A program made the translations under genes and the position numbers. Positions 7,136 through 7,286 of a DNA stretch of 7,286 nucleotides are shown here, in pieces; within the stretch, counting starts at the first letter, position 1; each line of letters opens with the position of its first letter. Below the pieces are notes generated by a model. The model worked only from the letters and a program-made list of their open reading frames with translations, searched no databases and was not told the DNA's origin. Source of the DNA: Thermoplasmata archaeon (lineage in GTDB: Archaea; Thermoplasmatota; Thermoplasmata; Thermoplasmatales; Thermoplasmataceae); contig JAKBRR010000081.1 of assembly GCA_021845325.1 (NCBI GenBank), forward strand, positions 1 to 7,286, given 5' to 3'.

Positions 7136-7286
7136 ATGTATCAGGTACGGATAGGTGTTGGAGATTTAAGAAGTAAGGCAATGTTTGAATCTGAAAGAGA
7201 AACACAGGTAGTTTTTGGAGAAAGATTTGACCTCCTGGAAAGGGGAGACGCCTATTCTTTAATTCAAACCCAGGATCATGTTAAAG
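7136..7286 (+). CDS. N-terminal SH3b domain of a probable NlpC/P60-family peptidase (partial, runs off the window)
   Basis: Fifty residues are visible from the ATG at 7136; the gene continues past the end. The start VRIGVGDLRSK followed by SERETQVVFGERFDLLERGDAYSLIQTQDH follows the pattern of the first SH3b domain of NlpC/P60 endopeptidases such as YkfC and dipeptidyl-peptidase VI (V-x-DLR, SE-x-x-TQ-x-x-FGE-x-x-x-x-LE-x-GD). Those enzymes cut the gamma-D-Glu-L-diamino acid bond of murein stem peptides. The catalytic Cys-His domain lies beyond the window, so activity cannot be checked. No signal peptide precedes the domain, so a cytoplasmic peptide-processing role is likely. The ATG is the only start in frame after the stop at 7103-7105. 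Its place after NagZ-type GH3 and GH20 genes supports a muropeptide-breakdown role. The main doubt is that SH3b domains occur in other proteins as well. Confidence 0.6.
   Translation, partial: MYQVRIGVGDLRSKAMFESERETQVVFGERFDLLERGDAYSLIQTQDHVK

Noticed and set aside
1..7286. CRISPR array, tRNA/rRNA gene, insertion sequence or toxin-antitoxin pair
   Set aside because: Reading both strands showed no spaced direct repeats, no tRNA-like T-loop/anticodon pattern and no transposase motif; the non-coding parts are short AT-rich spacers.

Overview
The window reads as AT-rich archaeal DNA, most likely from the Thermoplasmatales (a Cuniculiplasma/Acidiplasma/Ferroplasma-like acidophile). This placement is inference. 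It rests on the lack of Shine-Dalgarno motifs before the starts, box-A-like AT elements about 25 nt upstream of some start codons (a leaderless-mRNA pattern), heavy AGA/AGG and ATA codon use, and a membrane-anchored, sequon-rich solute-binding protein of archaeal design. All five genes lie on the + strand and are separated by about 150-315 nt of AT-rich DNA. They are therefore probably separate transcription units rather than a tight operon.

Layout: 141-2117 encodes a surface oligopeptide-type (SBP_bac_5) ABC substrate-binding protein with an N-terminal hydrophobic segment and a C-terminal membrane anchor. 2118-2432 is a long gap with a T-rich stretch, a doubtful relic or mini-ORF, and the next promoter. 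2433-3833 encodes a two-domain GH3 beta-N-acetylhexosaminidase of the NagZ type, with the KHFPGHG(x)4DSH signature intact. 3990-5081 encodes an Eis-like GNAT acetyltransferase. 5281-6948 encodes a GH20 beta-N-acetylhexosaminidase resembling the GcnA group, with an intact HIGGDE motif. 7136 to the window end is the start of a gene whose 50 visible residues look like the SH3b domain that opens NlpC/P60 (YkfC / dipeptidyl-peptidase VI-like) peptidases.

Taken together, the genes look like a catabolic or salvage locus for bacterial peptidoglycan fragments in an archaeon, a group that generally lacks murein. The surface protein would capture peptides or muropeptides. Enzymes without signal peptides would then act inside the cell: NagZ-type GH3 and GH20 remove terminal GlcNAc, the NlpC/P60 enzyme cuts the stem peptide, and the GNAT acts on an amine, possibly an amino sugar. 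Chitin-oligosaccharide use is the main alternative; the NlpC/P60-like gene tips the balance toward murein. An 11-bp element, ATTTAATTAAA, with a palindromic core recurs upstream of the GH3, GNAT and GH20 genes, and a one-mismatch copy precedes the NlpC/P60-like gene. It may be a shared regulatory element.
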